This document shows positions 1-12,640 of a DNA stretch of 64,000 nt, piece by piece; the stretch's first letter is position 1; each line of letters opens with the position of its first letter. The DNA is from Sphagnum compactum (lineage: Eukaryota > Bryophyta > Sphagnopsida > Sphagnales). The notes under the pieces were generated by a model. The model saw only the letters and a list, made by a program, of their open reading frames with translations. It searched no databases and was not told the origin of the DNA. The stretch is taken from contig OZ234494.1 in NCBI GenBank assembly GCA_965153455.1, forward strand, positions 7,378,001 to 7,442,000. Reading direction: 5' to 3'. The position numbers and the translations under genes were made by a program.

Positions 1-17
1 CAACATCTTCAAGTCTC
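1..17 (-). other. RH1: possible start of the next RH1 exon at the window edge
   Basis: On the minus strand an AG acceptor ends at base 18. Reading on in the phase left by the exon ending at 765 gives Gly-Asp-Leu-Lys-Met-Leu up to the window edge. RH1 proteins have a Leu/Lys-rich helix at about this place, which makes this a candidate exon. Another acceptor near 62 gives an early stop. Very little sequence is available, so this is weak. Confidence 0.3.
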
Positions 18-764
18 CTATGGTAAGCTGTCTTCAAGCAGCAGAGTTAATCAAAGCGTACCTGCAGTGTTAGTACCAATCTTCTTCATCAACCATGAAT
101 GGCTTCTAACAGTCTCCACACAAATGGAAAGGATCTGAAAAATTTTACTAACTGTCAAAACCAGGTTTTGTCAACAATGATGATGAAAAGGGAATACAAT
201 TAATGATATGCACAATTTGCTATATTACTGATCATTCAGTTTTGTGCAGTTTCTGGGATTGTGCTCCTGGCAGTCAGATCTCGACCTTCACTAATCAAGA
301 TGTCAATGTCTTTCCCAGGGGCCTCCTCCTCAAAACGCTTGTGAGCTGCAAAGCAGAACTCCAAATATCACCCACACTGGGAAATACCACTCAACCCAAC
401 CCTCACACTGGCCATCAACTTGACTTGACAACCCACTTAGGTGTGTTTCAACATTGTATAGATCGACTGATGGAATACACTCAATCCTGTCCGCGTAAGA
501 AATATCCTGAGGGAAATACTATGTGAGGGTGAGGTCATGAGACTCTCTAGGATGAAACATCAGTCAGACACACCCCTGAGTTGTCAGACGCACACCTGAG
601 TTTCTATCACATTTCCAGAAGCAGCAGGAAGACTGAATCCTGATGTTGGCTAGCACTCAAAAGACATATGCTAATTGTTGTAATATCATAATCTACCTGT
701 GGGATGGAAGGATTAGACAGGTCGTCAAGCTGATTTCTAATGTAAGTGGTGGCTATTGTTGTAC

Positions 765-3700
765 CTGCAGTGAAACGTGGTAAAATCACATCGATGAGAG
801 AGGCTGGAAGTTCATAGTCTTTGCAAATGCCATTCTCCAATTTGCTGAGCAGTTCCATCTTAAAATGGCGAGCCTACCATCCACCCATTGATGATTCATA
901 GATCAAGCACACTTTTTGTTCACGACTGAAGGATAGACCAAAATAACAATCAAATGTCCTATCTTGGTTGCAAGAACCTCCCAAACATTCAAGGACTACT
1001 AGGGTCCCAGTTCAAGGAAAACAGACCTCCTTTCTGACCATGAGAGTGAAAGCACGACCTGCCTGCCCTGCTCTTGCAGTGCGACCCACACGGTGAACAT
1101 AGGTTTTCACATAAACAGGAACATCATAATTCACAACATTGGCAATGCCTTCAACATCCATGCCCCGGGTAAGTGCATCGGATGCAACCATTACATGCAC
1201 TGTTCCTCTCCTGAATTCTTCTAACGCCTTCCTGCCAAGTAGCCCACATTTTAATGAATGGTTTCTTGCTGATAGTGGTTGGTGTTTATTTGAAACAAAA
1301 CAGACCTAACACATACTTGAACTTTTTCTCACTAACCTCCGAACAGTCTCACTCCCCTTGCTTGAATATTCTGCCACCACATGTGCTTCATCATTGTAGA
1401 AGCATCTCAGAAGAAGAAATAGCCTGTGAGTGGCCTCAACTGATGCTGTGAAGACAATGGTCCGCTGATCTCTAAACTGCTGCAAAAGTGCCACAAGAAA
1501 CAAAAGCTTTTCCCTTGCCCTACACACCTGCAAGAGTAGCAAACCCCAAGAATCAAGGGTGTATATGAATTCAAAGAGGGATCCTGAAACCATAGATCAG
1601 TTCAAAGCACATTTGATAACTCACAAGCAAGCGTTCAGATTACATTGTCCTTACCAGTCTGAAGGTTTGAAGACCTTTGGGTAGCTGATAACGGTTTTCA
1701 TCTGCACTTGGAGCTATGTAGGTAGGGCAGTAAAGGTCAAGCTGAGCAATTTTAGCAGGGTGCCGAGTCAATGTTGCAGACAACACCATCTTCAAAACCC
1801 TTGGGTGCACCCTTCCTTTCATCCCTCGCTCCAAGCACCTGCCACAAGGTTGGAACACGTGGTTAAGAATATACAAAAAAGGGTTAGGGTAGTACTTTTG
1901 AGAACCACCTGGGATGATGACAGTCAATAGACCAAAATCATTGTTCAAGAAAGTTCCAATACTAATTGGAGACTTGAATCTTCATCATTTGTAAAGAGTT
2001 GATTAGTGAGCAGTAGCTTACCATTGCCTTCTAGTGAGGACCGAACCGAGTTTAGGAGAGCCTTTTATAGCAGAGTTTGCGACCTCATGAACAGGAGGAG
2101 CTTGGATCACTTGCAACACATTGGGTAGCCAGTCTTGATAAGCTTGCCGGAGTAGCCTATCGGTCTCATCAACCACCTACAAACACTCCCTAAGTATGCA
2201 TTTAAGACTTGCAGAGCCAAAATCTGGCATGCATGAATGCATTTGTCAGCCATCAGTTCCTCTGCTATGCCACAGGTACAACCCTCAACTACCTCTCAAG
2301 ATATCTGCCATACTCACAAATTTTTCAGGCTGGCATACCTGCAGTACAACACATGACTGTTTACATTTTGCAGTGCAGGAAGATCCAACAGGGTTGGCTC
2401 TATTATTTGCTTAAAATTCACAAGTGTAGATCCCTTGTGTATGAACCACTGAAGAATAGCACCTACCAAGTTTAAGTAGGAGCAGTTACCCCATCTTAGC
2501 AGCATGACATTTTCTTACACCTTCTGGACAAGTGTAAAGTTTTCTAAATCCATGATATCCAAACAAGTTTGATAACAGGTGATGCCACCTACAAGGTACT
2601 GAAGGTCTTCAATGGTGAACCCCGGGGTGCTCCGAAAATGGTCCATCAAACGACCAGGTGTGGCTACCAGAATGTCAACTCGACTTGCCACATTTGCTTT
2701 CTGACAATGTTCCAAAGTCCCAAAACTATGGACCATCTTTTTGCTGACCTCCACAAGCTCTGCCGCCTCTGTAGCAATTGAGGTCTGGCCAACAGCAAGG
2801 CCCACAGAGAGGCCCACTGCTGGTGCTATCATATCAAATACAGCCTTCACCTGACACTCACATCATGAAGGATTCAGGTACTTCCAAAGCTCAGAAGCTT
2901 TTCATTTGGTATCTGCAAAATCTGAATGCTTGTGCCCTAATCCTTTCACATACTTTGTGCCAATATCCCTCTTCTTCATCCCTACCATTGCAGTCTGTCC
3001 AGAGAGAATTCTGCATAATCTATGCAAGGTCTGAAACTCTGTATTTCAGTTTCTATAACTGACATAACCTTCTGTAAAACAAAGCTTATAAATTGTTACT
3101 ATACACGGCTTTCTTCATACAAACTATGGGGAGCTCAGGTTTCAGGTTGAAGACCTGCATTGCAAGGTCTCGAGTAGGAAGAACAACAAGTGCACGGAGG
3201 CGGCGGAGGACCCGAGTGGAAAGCATTTGAACAATAGGCAACGCATAAGAAAGAGTCTTGCCACTGCCTGTTGGCGAAGACACACAAATGTCTCGATCAC
3301 CACCACCCGGTCCCATCACTTGCTGCCAAACCGCAACCTGGACTGGAAACAGCACATCTATTGCAGCTGATTGCAACGCCTCCTTCAGCCTGTCAAGAAA
3401 GGATACCCATTGCCCATCTCAATCGCTCAGGAGGACTTCAGGTTAGTATCTGTTGCTTCAAGGAAAAAACAACATACTAACCCTAAATCTGAACGCCTGC
3501 CTCATGCTTCTTCTTCAGTGCATTTTATTGATACATCATACTTGGGTGGGTTCTCTGGACCATGGAGATTACGAACAAGAGAACCCTAAACCCTAAAAGC
3601 TTATATCCCTAACTAGATCAGCAGCGTGAAATCAAATACCTTGAGGAGCAAACTGATCGTTTTTACCTTGAATCCAAACAAGGAATTTGCGCGACAGGCA

Positions 3701-3980
3701 GGGAATCAAGAATGCCAATCTCGATAGGACTGCGCATCCATGGAAGTACCGGCGGTCCCTTTGTATTAGCCACCACCACCCCTATCTCAGGTACTGAGGC
3801 GCCCTTCATAGCCTCCGGCAGTATTACTTCTTGGTGGTGGTTGTTGTTATCATCTGGCCTTGGGTCTTCTTGTATCATCCGGGTACCTCCTTCTCCATCA
3901 TTTCCTTCTTCTTTTTCTCTTGCATTCTTCTCTCCACCTCTGCTCATTGCTCTCGCTTCAAGAAGCTTCCTCTTCTTCAT
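765..3980 (-). CDS. RH1: DEAD-box ATP-dependent RNA helicase, RH1 (DDX51/Dbp6) type, 3' end outside window
   Basis: Exons on the minus strand: 3980-3667, 3389-3155, 2850-2593, 2176-2022, 1838-1655, 1527-1337, 1231-1027 and 858-765. All internal junctions are GT-AG and keep phase, giving 545 codons. Seen in order: a charged N-terminus, the LPWMRSP block typical of plant RH1, the Q motif near residue 122, Walker A SPTGSGKT (143-150), PTRDLA, ATPGRL, DETD in the DEAD position (272-275), SAT (341-343), IVFTAS, TRGMDV and HRVGRTARAG (492-501). Family knowledge: DDX51/Dbp6 helicases unwind RNA during large ribosomal subunit assembly in the nucleolus. The start at 3980 is the first Met after an in-frame TGA. 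The N-terminus is longer than I expect for RH1, so a later Met is possible. The C-terminus is incomplete: exon 8 ends in phase 1 and the last exon probably lies at or beyond base 17. Confidence 0.93.
3583..3600. promoter_or_regulatory. telobox pair in RH1 intron 1
   Basis: Two adjacent CCCTAAA-type units lie in the first RH1 intron, just downstream (in gene sense) of exon 1. Teloboxes of this kind are common near the starts of plant genes for ribosome biogenesis and translation, which fits an RNA helicase of that pathway. Function is inferred only. Confidence 0.5.
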
Positions 3981-4209
3981 TCTAGTCTTTCAAACTTAAA
4001 AGAGCTTTCCGAATTGACTGACCATCATCATCAGTGCACAACACTTGTTCTTCTCTTCGTCAAATAAAATATCTTCTTTGCCATGAAAAATCCCGCACTC
4101 TTCTTCAACCGCTTATTCCGAAACGGAAAATAGAAGCATGGGAATTCCGACGACGACGACGAACTTTCCTCGTCCTCCAAAATCTCATTTAAAAACAAAC
4201 ATTTCTTCT

Positions 4210-4331
4210 AATCGTCTCCTTCTTCTTCAAGCCCCTTTGTTAAAACCCTAAACCCTAAAACCTTTTAGATTAGGGTTTTAGGGTTTTGAAGGAGGAGACG
4301 ATTTGAAGATTCCTCAATCTTCAAAACCCTA
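4210..4331. promoter_or_regulatory. teloboxes inside an inverted repeat upstream of RH1
   Basis: The left arm (4210-4262) holds a TCTCC/CTTC-rich stretch followed by two CCCTAAA units. The right arm (4268-4303) holds TTAGGG units followed by the complement of the TCTCC stretch, with a small indel. A further CCCTAAA unit sits at 4325-4333. The segment could fold as a hairpin about 230-320 bp upstream of the RH1 start codon. Teloboxes (AAACCCTA) are established promoter elements in plant ribosome-biogenesis genes, so a promoter role for RH1 is plausible. A fragment of interstitial telomeric DNA is the other reading. Confidence 0.55.
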
Positions 4332-5759
4332 AACCCCCCGAGCCTCAAACTGCTCATATAAAAACCTTGTGACCCTATTCTCTCGGGTATCAGGCTTTTT
4401 ATGGTGCCCTCCGGTTCTTGGAATTTTGTCAGGTCGGCTGTGAAAAGCCTGATCAGGACCTTGCAACCGACAAACCCGGTGGGGGGAGGACCTTATGACC
4501 AATGTTGGGCGGTTCTCAGGTTTTTTAGGACCCATCAGGTCCAAGTTTCAGAAGAGTTTATAAGATTCGCCCTGGATCTTTAATTTATTTTTAATTTATT
4601 TTTCAAGAGACCCAGGTCTCAAAATTAGCATGTTTATTAATTATGATTTTTTAAAATGTTAAATAAAATCCAAAAATTCTAGATTAATATTCCATTTATT
4701 ATTACATCATTATTCAAAATTCCCCCCTTTTAGACTATTTACTTATTTGAACAATTGTGAGTAATAATTGAAAACATGATAATTATATTTTATTGTCATT
4801 TTTTAATGAATTTTTAAAAATAAGAACATGAATTTTTTTTCATGTTACCATTACCATGTCATTAAAAAATAAAAGTTATAATTATGTGTCAAAATATTGA
4901 GAAAAATATTTTCGCACAGGTCTCAAAGTGCTATGTCTCACATTTCAAACCCATCGGTATTCAAATGTGATTTTCATGAATGAATGAGCATTCAAGGGGG
5001 TGAAACCTAGAAAACCATCAATTTTGGTGATAAACTAAGGATCACTTTAGAGAAGGGTCTAAGGAATAGGGTCTAATGAAATCAAACATTCTTATTGATC
5101 AATAGATTTAAAACTGGTCTCAAGACCCTTAGACAAGGGTTTAGGACCAAGACAAATCAAATTGTGGTTTAGCCTACATGGCATCATTTTGGAGGAAAAC
5201 CAATTTGTTTGGACCCAAAACAAAAAAAATTTAATGGAAAATTTGTGGTTTGGAGAACCAATGTGAAAGCTAGGGTCCAAGGTTGTTCGTTTATTTGTTT
5301 TGTTTTTTCTTTTTTTTTCTTTTTCATTGGTTTTTTACCCTTGATGTTTAAATTTGTGTGAGAATAAAAAGACGTGTTATGGATTAAGGACATTGTTGAA
5401 AACACACCAACTTCACCATTTTTGACCAATTGTAAAGTTAACATAGTTAGATTTGTGAATCCTCATCTCTTTAGGGGAAGGGAAAAGACTTAACCACCAA
5501 GCCATCTTTATTGGTTTTGTCTTCCATAAGCATTGTGGGAACACCTTTTGAGTGGATATAAGGGTCAAAGAATTAAAAGTTGGTTGAGTGAATAATGTTA
5601 TAGGTTTGCGTGTAAGTTTTTTTTATTGGCCCAAGCTAATGGGCGGGCATGTGTAGATTTTGGGTGCACCCATCCAATTGATGGGTTGTTTTGAAGTCTA
5701 CCCATTTACTTGTTGAGTTTTTTCTCCAAATATGAATGTTGAGTAACTAATTTAATCAT

Positions 5760-5807
<48 letters not shown>

Positions 5808-7290
5808 TTTTTTGGGGTTGTCATTTGCCTTTTTGTATCACAAGGTTTCATATCACTATGAAATGTAAAAAAAATTCATATGAGCAATTTTTTAAATGAA
5901 TTTTTTTTTATAAACATACAAATATTTAGCTTCAATTCCTTTAAATCTTATGAAAATGAGATTTAAAATATTATGCAAGAATTGATTAAAATTAAAAAAT
6001 TCAATTTTAAAATAATTATAAATTTTAATATAAATTTCATTTTTGAAAAATAAATGTGTTTAATTAATTTGATGTTATTTTTAAATTTTCAATAAAGTTT
6101 TGATGAAAATTTAATAACAAAAATCACAAGGAAATAAAATTTTAATTGATTTTTAAAATATTGTTGTTGTTGTTTATGTTATTAAAATTTATTATTGCCT
6201 TAAGATAGTAGACATGCATGTATGATTTTAGGTTTTACCAAGCATGCATGGGGCAAACACAACTAGTTTATAAAGTTGGGCGGGGGTGCATAGGGGTTTA
6301 CAGGTGAAAATTTAAGGAAAGCAAAAGGGTTAAGGTATTTAGTTTTTTTCCCTTTCTCATGGGTTTGTTTTTTATTATGGGGTCTCAATGGGTATAAGGA
6401 GTGGATAATTCAATTAGATTGAAAGAATTACAAGTTGTAAATGGATCTTTAAGAAAAGGGGATGAAAGGTTTTTTTTTTTTTTTAATTAAAAAAAAATTG
6501 TGCGGGGAAGGGAAGATGGGGGTAATTCTACCCTTTTGCAAATGAATTTTCTTTTTAAGGGATTGGGAGAGGTGAATTTTTTTTGGGATGAAGACTAACC
6601 CAAGGGTTTGTTTCTTGGGTAACATGGGAGGGAGAAGTTTGGTTGTTTTTCAAGGCAAGAAGGTGGGATTTTTTTAAATTTTTCATGGAATTATTTTTTT
6701 GGTGGTGTGAGATGGGGTGGTTGGAGAAAGGGGGTGGATTTATTCTTTTTGCTTTCTTTTGGTGATTTAATGAAATTTTCTTCTTAAAAAATATTTTATA
6801 AATTTGTATTAAATTTTTTTTGGGAATGGAACATTTCAACACAAAAATTTTGATTTTAAAATTTTAACAAAAAGAACAAACAATATTTTGTTTAAAACTA
6901 AACATTTAATATATCTAACCAAAAAAGGAAAAAAATCAATTTTGATTTTTGTGTGTCTAAATTTTTTTATGTTGAAAATAATGGTTAAATAATGGAGAAA
7001 AATTTAAGGTTCATGTATTAATATCTTTCAAATCCAGGTTGAGATATTTAAGGTTCGGGTGTAAGCATGAGGTGCATAATTAAAATTCATAAGATGCTAA
7101 AGGTATTGATGTCTTGTTCATTATTAAACCATAATTTAATCACCAAACCATGGATATCATCTTTTCTTGTTAAATTGAAATCTAGCATAATCAAAATTAT
7201 TTAAAATCAATATAAAGTAAAAAAAGGTTTACGTATAAGTTTAAAGTTAGGTCTTTTGTCCAATATATAAAAATAACAATGTATCGTCAT
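4332..7290. other. intergenic, A/T-rich, no gene seen
   Basis: The first 250 bases (to about 4585) are richer in G/C than the rest, with short open frames on both strands but no family pattern that I recognise. From 4600 on the DNA is A/T-rich with homopolymer runs, and open frames are short and composition-driven. A (TA)n tract lies at 5763-5804. Confidence 0.6.
5763..5804. repeat. (TA)n microsatellite
   Basis: An uninterrupted run of about 20 TA dinucleotides in intergenic DNA. Confidence 0.95.
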
Positions 7291-7294
7291 TCGC

Positions 7295-7610
7295 GACCTA
7301 GGGTGGAGACCACCTGGTGAACACCATGTGGTCTCTAAGCAAAAAAAAAGAAAAAAAACACATGGCGACCACTAAGTGGTCCCTTGTAATCTAGGGTCGA
7401 AACCACTTCATGGCCATAGGTGGTCTCTAGCCCCCCCAAAAAAAAACACCAATTGGTGGCCACCAAATGGTCTTCAGGTGAAACGAAAAAAAACCACCTA
7501 GTGGCCACCATGTGGTCTCTAGGTGAAAATAAAAAGAAAAGAAAAAGACATTTAATGGCCACCAAGTGGTCCCTTGTAATACAAGGTCGACTTTTGGTTT
7601 TCACTTGGGT
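7295..7610. repeat. degenerate tandem repeat with GTGGCCACCA-TGGTCTCT core
   Basis: Four to five imperfect units of about 60-75 bp follow one another. Each has a partly palindromic core (TGGCCACCA followed by a TGGTCTCT-like stretch) and a purine or A-rich spacer. Two units share the phrase TGGTCCCTTGTAAT. Open frames exist on both strands but contain the same repeat, so I treat them as non-coding. Confidence 0.7.
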
Positions 7611-7640
7611 AGTAAAAAAATTCGAGTGGCCACTTGAGTT

Positions 7641-8640
7641 TAATGTAAAAACAAAATAAAAACAACCATTTGATTCTCCTGTCCTTAAGGAGGGGAGAAC
7701 CGAATGGCCACATAATTTTCTCTACTTAAATGGCCTATAAAAAATAAAATACATTGAGATGATTTTTTTTTACTGGAATTTTTTAAAGAACAAAAATCCA
7801 TGCTAACTTATATACTAGACATAGAGTACAATGTTGCTACTAAAAATGAAAAAGTTGTCTTTATATAGTTCAATGGAATTCATTTTGGGATAAAGAATAT
7901 GGGATAAAATGGTTGGAGTGTGTTTGTTCAAAGAACATATTGTAATTTCAATATGGTAAGGTAGATAAATATGTGAAAAATATTTGTAAATAAAGTTTTA
8001 TAACTTTGTCCACATTGGTCAATAGCCTTTGAACATTCAAAGGATTTTGTAACTCCTTTCTTGGTGCCTCTAATGTCACACAAATCATTGGAATTGGTTA
8101 AAAAATGAGCAAGATATGGCTTATGGAAATGAAGGGGGTGAAAATGTAAGGTTTAAACATTAAAAAAATAGTTTAAATTTTTTTTTAAAGCCTATATGTA
8201 TATGTATATATATATACACACACACACATTGGTCTAATGTTTTTGCATTTCAAAGATCATTTTTAAAGCTTCAAATTTCACACCCATAGCTTTTAAGTTC
8301 ACTCAAAACAAATAAGAAATGAAAGAGATATATGGATTGAAAGAAGAAGGTATATTGTTTTTTTTTCATGTTTGAATGACCTTTTCTTCTTGATATTTCT
8401 TTTGTTGTTATTAATTTTTATCTTGTTATTTGTCTTTTCTTTGGGTATTAATTCTTTAAATTGTTACATTTCCATAACATCCTTTATTATGCACTTCTTA
8501 TGCATTTCATTCTTTTTATTTACATACTATGTGTATGTGTGTGTATGGTTTTATTTCTTCCTTGATTGATTTTATTTTTTTCCGCATTTTCTTTATGTTT
8601 ATGTTCATCTTCATTTAACTTTTTGTTTTAACATATTGTC
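7641..8640. other. intergenic, no gene seen
   Basis: A/T-rich DNA without a supported gene. It has a mixed TA/TG/CA dinucleotide tract around 8193-8229. A T-rich frame at 8372-8569 translates to a Phe/Leu/Ile-rich peptide that reflects base composition only. Confidence 0.55.
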
Positions 8641-8650
8641 TTTCTTTTAG

Positions 8651-9169
8651 GTGACTAAGGTGTTGTCCATAACTAACCCTGATGAGCCTCCATTTCAAAA
8701 AGTATGTGGAAATTGTTATATAGTTGATGTCATTATTTCTTCAACGAGTGGTGTTCATTGTAAAGCTTGTCGTTCAAAATCAACGATTCAAAAATTAGGC
8801 TTTTTTCGTGGTTCCATTACAACCAATGATGAACCTGTGTTATGAACTATTAAGGGCACATGACATGAAATTATTGTGCATATGATAGAATCTGAATTCT
8901 TATATTTGCCTTGTTTAAAATAAGTTCAACTTTTCATTTCAATTTGCATTCATGGTAAATTTTGATTATCAACCACATCTGCCCTTGTTGGCTTTCAAGA
9001 AAACATCCAACAATTTATCCTTCAAGCGGAAACCAATTTGAAGGGCGAAGGTTTAGTTGTTCCTTTGACAATTATTCCTAATGATAATGTCCAACATAGT
9101 GTGAAACATTTGAGTTTAATTTTAATGAATCAAAATCAATTTCTAGATAAAAACCTTCTTAGACATTAA
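8651..9169 (+). pseudogene. zinc-ribbon-like coding relic, possibly RPA-like
   Basis: A pyrimidine-rich stretch and AG acceptor precede an open frame at 8651-8845. It has a CxxC...CxxC pattern (Cys-Gly-Asn-Cys, then 14 residues, then Cys-Lys-Ala-Cys). After a stop and about 120 bases, a second frame opens at 8966-9169 with a LVGFQENIQQFILQ-like stretch and ends in TAA. A four-Cys ribbon followed by such a segment recalls the C-terminal domain of replication protein A large subunits, also found in Helitron transposons; this is a guess from pattern only. The interruption suggests a decayed gene or transposon fragment. Confidence 0.35.
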
Positions 9170-9394
9170 GGTTGCTGATAATTTTTATGTGACTTTTTTA
9201 TAGTTACTTTTAGTATACAAATAATTTATATGTGTGGAAACTCTCCATATCAAAATTTTGGTTTAATTACCCTTATCAAATAATCATTTTCATAATTTTT
9301 CTCTAGAGGAAAAAGAAAGTACCCATCCATCAATTTGCATCATGTGCTGAAAAAAATTTAAATGCAACATTTTGTATGTGAAGCAATTATTCAA

Positions 9395-9760
9395 TGAATT
9401 TTTTTTTCAATGGAAGTAGTTTTTTCAATAAAAGTAGTTTTTCAATGCAAATAGTTTTTTCAATGAAAATCATTTTCATTGTAAGTAGTTTTTTTCAATG
9501 AAAGTAGTTTTTCAATGCGAACAATTTTTTAATGCAAGTAATTTTTTCAATGAAAGCAATTTGCAATGAAAATAATTTTTCAATGCAAATGATTTTCCAA
9601 TATACAAAGTTTTTTAATGCAAATAATTTTTCAATGCACTTGTAGTTTTAATGAAAATAAATTTTCAATGCATGCAAATTTTTAATGCAAATACTTTTTT
9701 GATTTAAATTTTTTTCAATGTTAGCAACTTTCCAATTCAATTTTTTTTTCCATCTAAGCA
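9395..9760. repeat. short-unit minisatellite, TTTTTCAATG(A/C)AA
   Basis: About 18 to 20 degenerate units of roughly 18-22 bp, each a T-run followed by CAATG and an A-rich stretch (for example AAGTAG). Units vary by substitution and small indels, so the array looks old. Confidence 0.8.
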
Positions 9761-9769
9761 ATTTCCCAA

Positions 9770-10655
9770 TATAAATTTAAAAAAAAAAAACTAAGAGTAA
9801 ATAGTATTGAATGGATCAATGATTTTTTCTTTTTTAATGTGTTTATGTGGGAACCATGTTTTTGTTTTATATAGATATCCATTAAATTGAAGTTCATAAT
9901 AATGGAAACACCTTTATGAAATCTTCTTGATTCATCATTTGAACATGTATTCCATTCATATCATTCATATGGCTTTCATCTAATTTCAACATACAAATAT
10001 GAAATAATAATTTTTTTAAAAATTATATATCTTATTTATTGGATAATCAATTATCATCTCTTGAATTGAGGCAAAATAACATGACACATGTTTATATCAA
10101 TGTTTATTATTGAATATAAAAAACCCAACAATGTCATATTTGATAATTAAATCCAAGTTTTTTCTTTGATTTGCATCAAGGCATGGTCACAAATGAACAT
10201 CAATATGTGACAAAAATGACATTAAGTGGTAGTATGGGAGATTTGTGGGGGAGATTTCACTACAATATTTTGGATAGTTAAACATCTACAAAGGCCAATT
10301 TACATTTAGAATAAAATATTTAAAACGCATTATGTCTTGATGTGGCATGGATTTTCAATCTCTCCCCTTACATATACCATACAATTTTCAATGTTTTGAA
10401 CTAATTCAACATGTTAATGGTGTATTTGGTTCTTTGCCTACTTTTCAAGTTAATGATCCCAAAGTTACCATAGTTTTATATTGTTTTCCATCTATTTCGG
10501 AATTAGTGGTGCAACAACCTCCTATTCAATTATCACAATTAACTACACATTGTTCCTCACAAACTAAGTTCCAACTTCAAAACTTTCCTCATGCGTTTTT
10601 TTTCTTAGTTTTTATATTTGTAAACAATTCAAGTACATGGTTCACTAGATAATTA
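9770..10655. other. intergenic, no gene seen
   Basis: A/T-rich DNA. An open frame at 10347-10652 (101 codons) has no recognisable domain or splice context and I do not call it a gene. Confidence 0.5.
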
Positions 10656-12640
10656 GTTAATCATTTATTTAATATTGATTAAATTTAACATATATTTAAA
10701 ATATAAATTATACACTACAAATAATAAGTATTCATTATCAATTATTTGAATAACTAATAAGTTTTTAATATTTAACTAATTAGCTATTTAGTTATTCATA
10801 ACTTATCAATACATAATTTACAGATAAATAATTAATTCAAATATTTTTAAATATTTCCTTATTTTTCAAAATCTGATCAAATTATAGATAGTAAAATTAA
10901 TGTATAAATAATTTTATTATTCTACCAAAAAATTATTATAAATATTTATTTTCGAATCATAAATAATAAACTAACAATTAGAATTAAAAATAAATTCTTA
11001 CACAAATTATTTATTCTTAAAATAATATTAAACTGTTATATATCAATTATTATGTAATTACATTTATTATTGTAGAAAAAACTGTTAATTTTTTTAAATT
11101 GGTAATTATTAAAATTAAATAAAAAATTTCTGAACATAAATTAGATTTTCTAATTACTATAATATTAATATAAAAATATTTCTCATAAACTAATACTTGC
11201 AGATGTTTTAAAAACAATTATCGTATAATAATTCCTATAATTATAATCATTACAATAATTATTTTAACTACATTATAAGTTTTCCAAAATTTTAATTCAG
11301 ATTTAAATTTATAAATTACATATTGTGAATAATTATATTCAATTATAAGTAATTATGAAATTACAATAATTAATTCTTATCAATAATTACAATGATTTTA
11401 AAATAATGTAACATTATTTCCAGTAATTGATTTATTTTAATATAAGTATATAAAATATATGATATATAAATCCATGTTTTCATATAACTATTTAGTGTAA
11501 CTTATAGTTAATAAATATAATTGATAATTATTTATAAAAAAGATATATTATGGACAAATAGTTACTAGAAATAAATGTTTTAATTTATTATATTATACTC
11601 CCATGTATTTTTGGTCATAACATTAACTCAATTAAATTATGATATTTTAGAAAATTAATTAAAAAATAATTTTATAATTTACAAATTATAATAATAAAGT
11701 TAAATTATAAATTAATTATGCAAGCATTGTAATTTTAATTTACAAATAAATTAAATACTTACATTGAATTTATGTTATTATAGAATATTAATTATGAATT
11801 AAGAATTTATGTTTTCATGTTAATAATTTAGTGTAAATAAGTAAATAATGAATAATAAATATAATTATTTAGTGTATTTTTGTTTTAAAATATAATAATG
11901 ACATCAACTTTGCTCATTAATTTTAAATTTATTATAAAGTTTTGAAATAAAAATCTTATTTATAGGGCATAACTTCTCAATTAGGATCTGAGGTTTAATT
12001 AATATTATTAAAAAAATCGTTGTAAATACAATAATTTTTTTTAATGATTAAGAACTATCATTTTAATTAATTTGAAATTTTATGTTGGAATATTATTTAT
12101 TAATTTTAAATAATAAATAATAAATATTATTTTAGAATTTCAGTAAAATTATTCTTGAATTTTATGACGTGGTAACAATTATATATTGTAAATACATAAT
12201 TAAATATTCTAGTATATTGCGATTTAATTTTTTAAATTTTGAAAATGAAATTAATTCATTTATTTATAGTGGAAATATTTTAATTTAAAAATTTAAAATT
12301 ATGAATAATTTAGCTGAATTATAAATTATGTGTATATTATAATTAATGTAGAAGTAAAGTAATTATTATGATTTATAATAATTACACATTAATTACATTA
12401 ATTTTATTTTATTTAAAATATTAAAATATTTAGTATAATAGCTTATGTTGGAATATATTAATTCATTTGAAATTATAATCATTTAATGTAATAAATTAGT
12501 ATAAATATAATAATCCTATCAATGACTTTAATTATAATAAAAGTACTATGAATATTTTGAATATTAAATTAAAATATAAATTAAAAGTTATGAATATTAA
12601 GTTTAATCATAAATCAAGTAAAATATTAGAATAGACATGT
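10656..12640. other. 2-kb extremely A/T-rich block
   Basis: The block is almost entirely A and T, mostly built of TAAT, ATTA and AAATTA words, with hardly a G/C pair in long stretches. It has no open frame of note. Its edges are fairly sharp: ordinary composition returns near 12640 where a CACTA-like terminal segment begins. The similar texture at 47820-48680 suggests a family of such blocks. Confidence 0.7.

Noticed and set aside
49-66. Acceptor near base 62 as the start of the last RH1 exon
   Set aside because: In the phase left by the previous exon it reads into a stop after three codons.
4329-4583. Frames on both strands in the G/C-richer patch beside the teloboxes
   Set aside because: No recognisable domain, and the patch may be promoter or a transposon scrap.
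10257-10275. CACTACAATATTTT as the left end of the element that ends at 12893
   Set aside because: It does not match the right terminus beyond CACTA and the flanking triplets differ.
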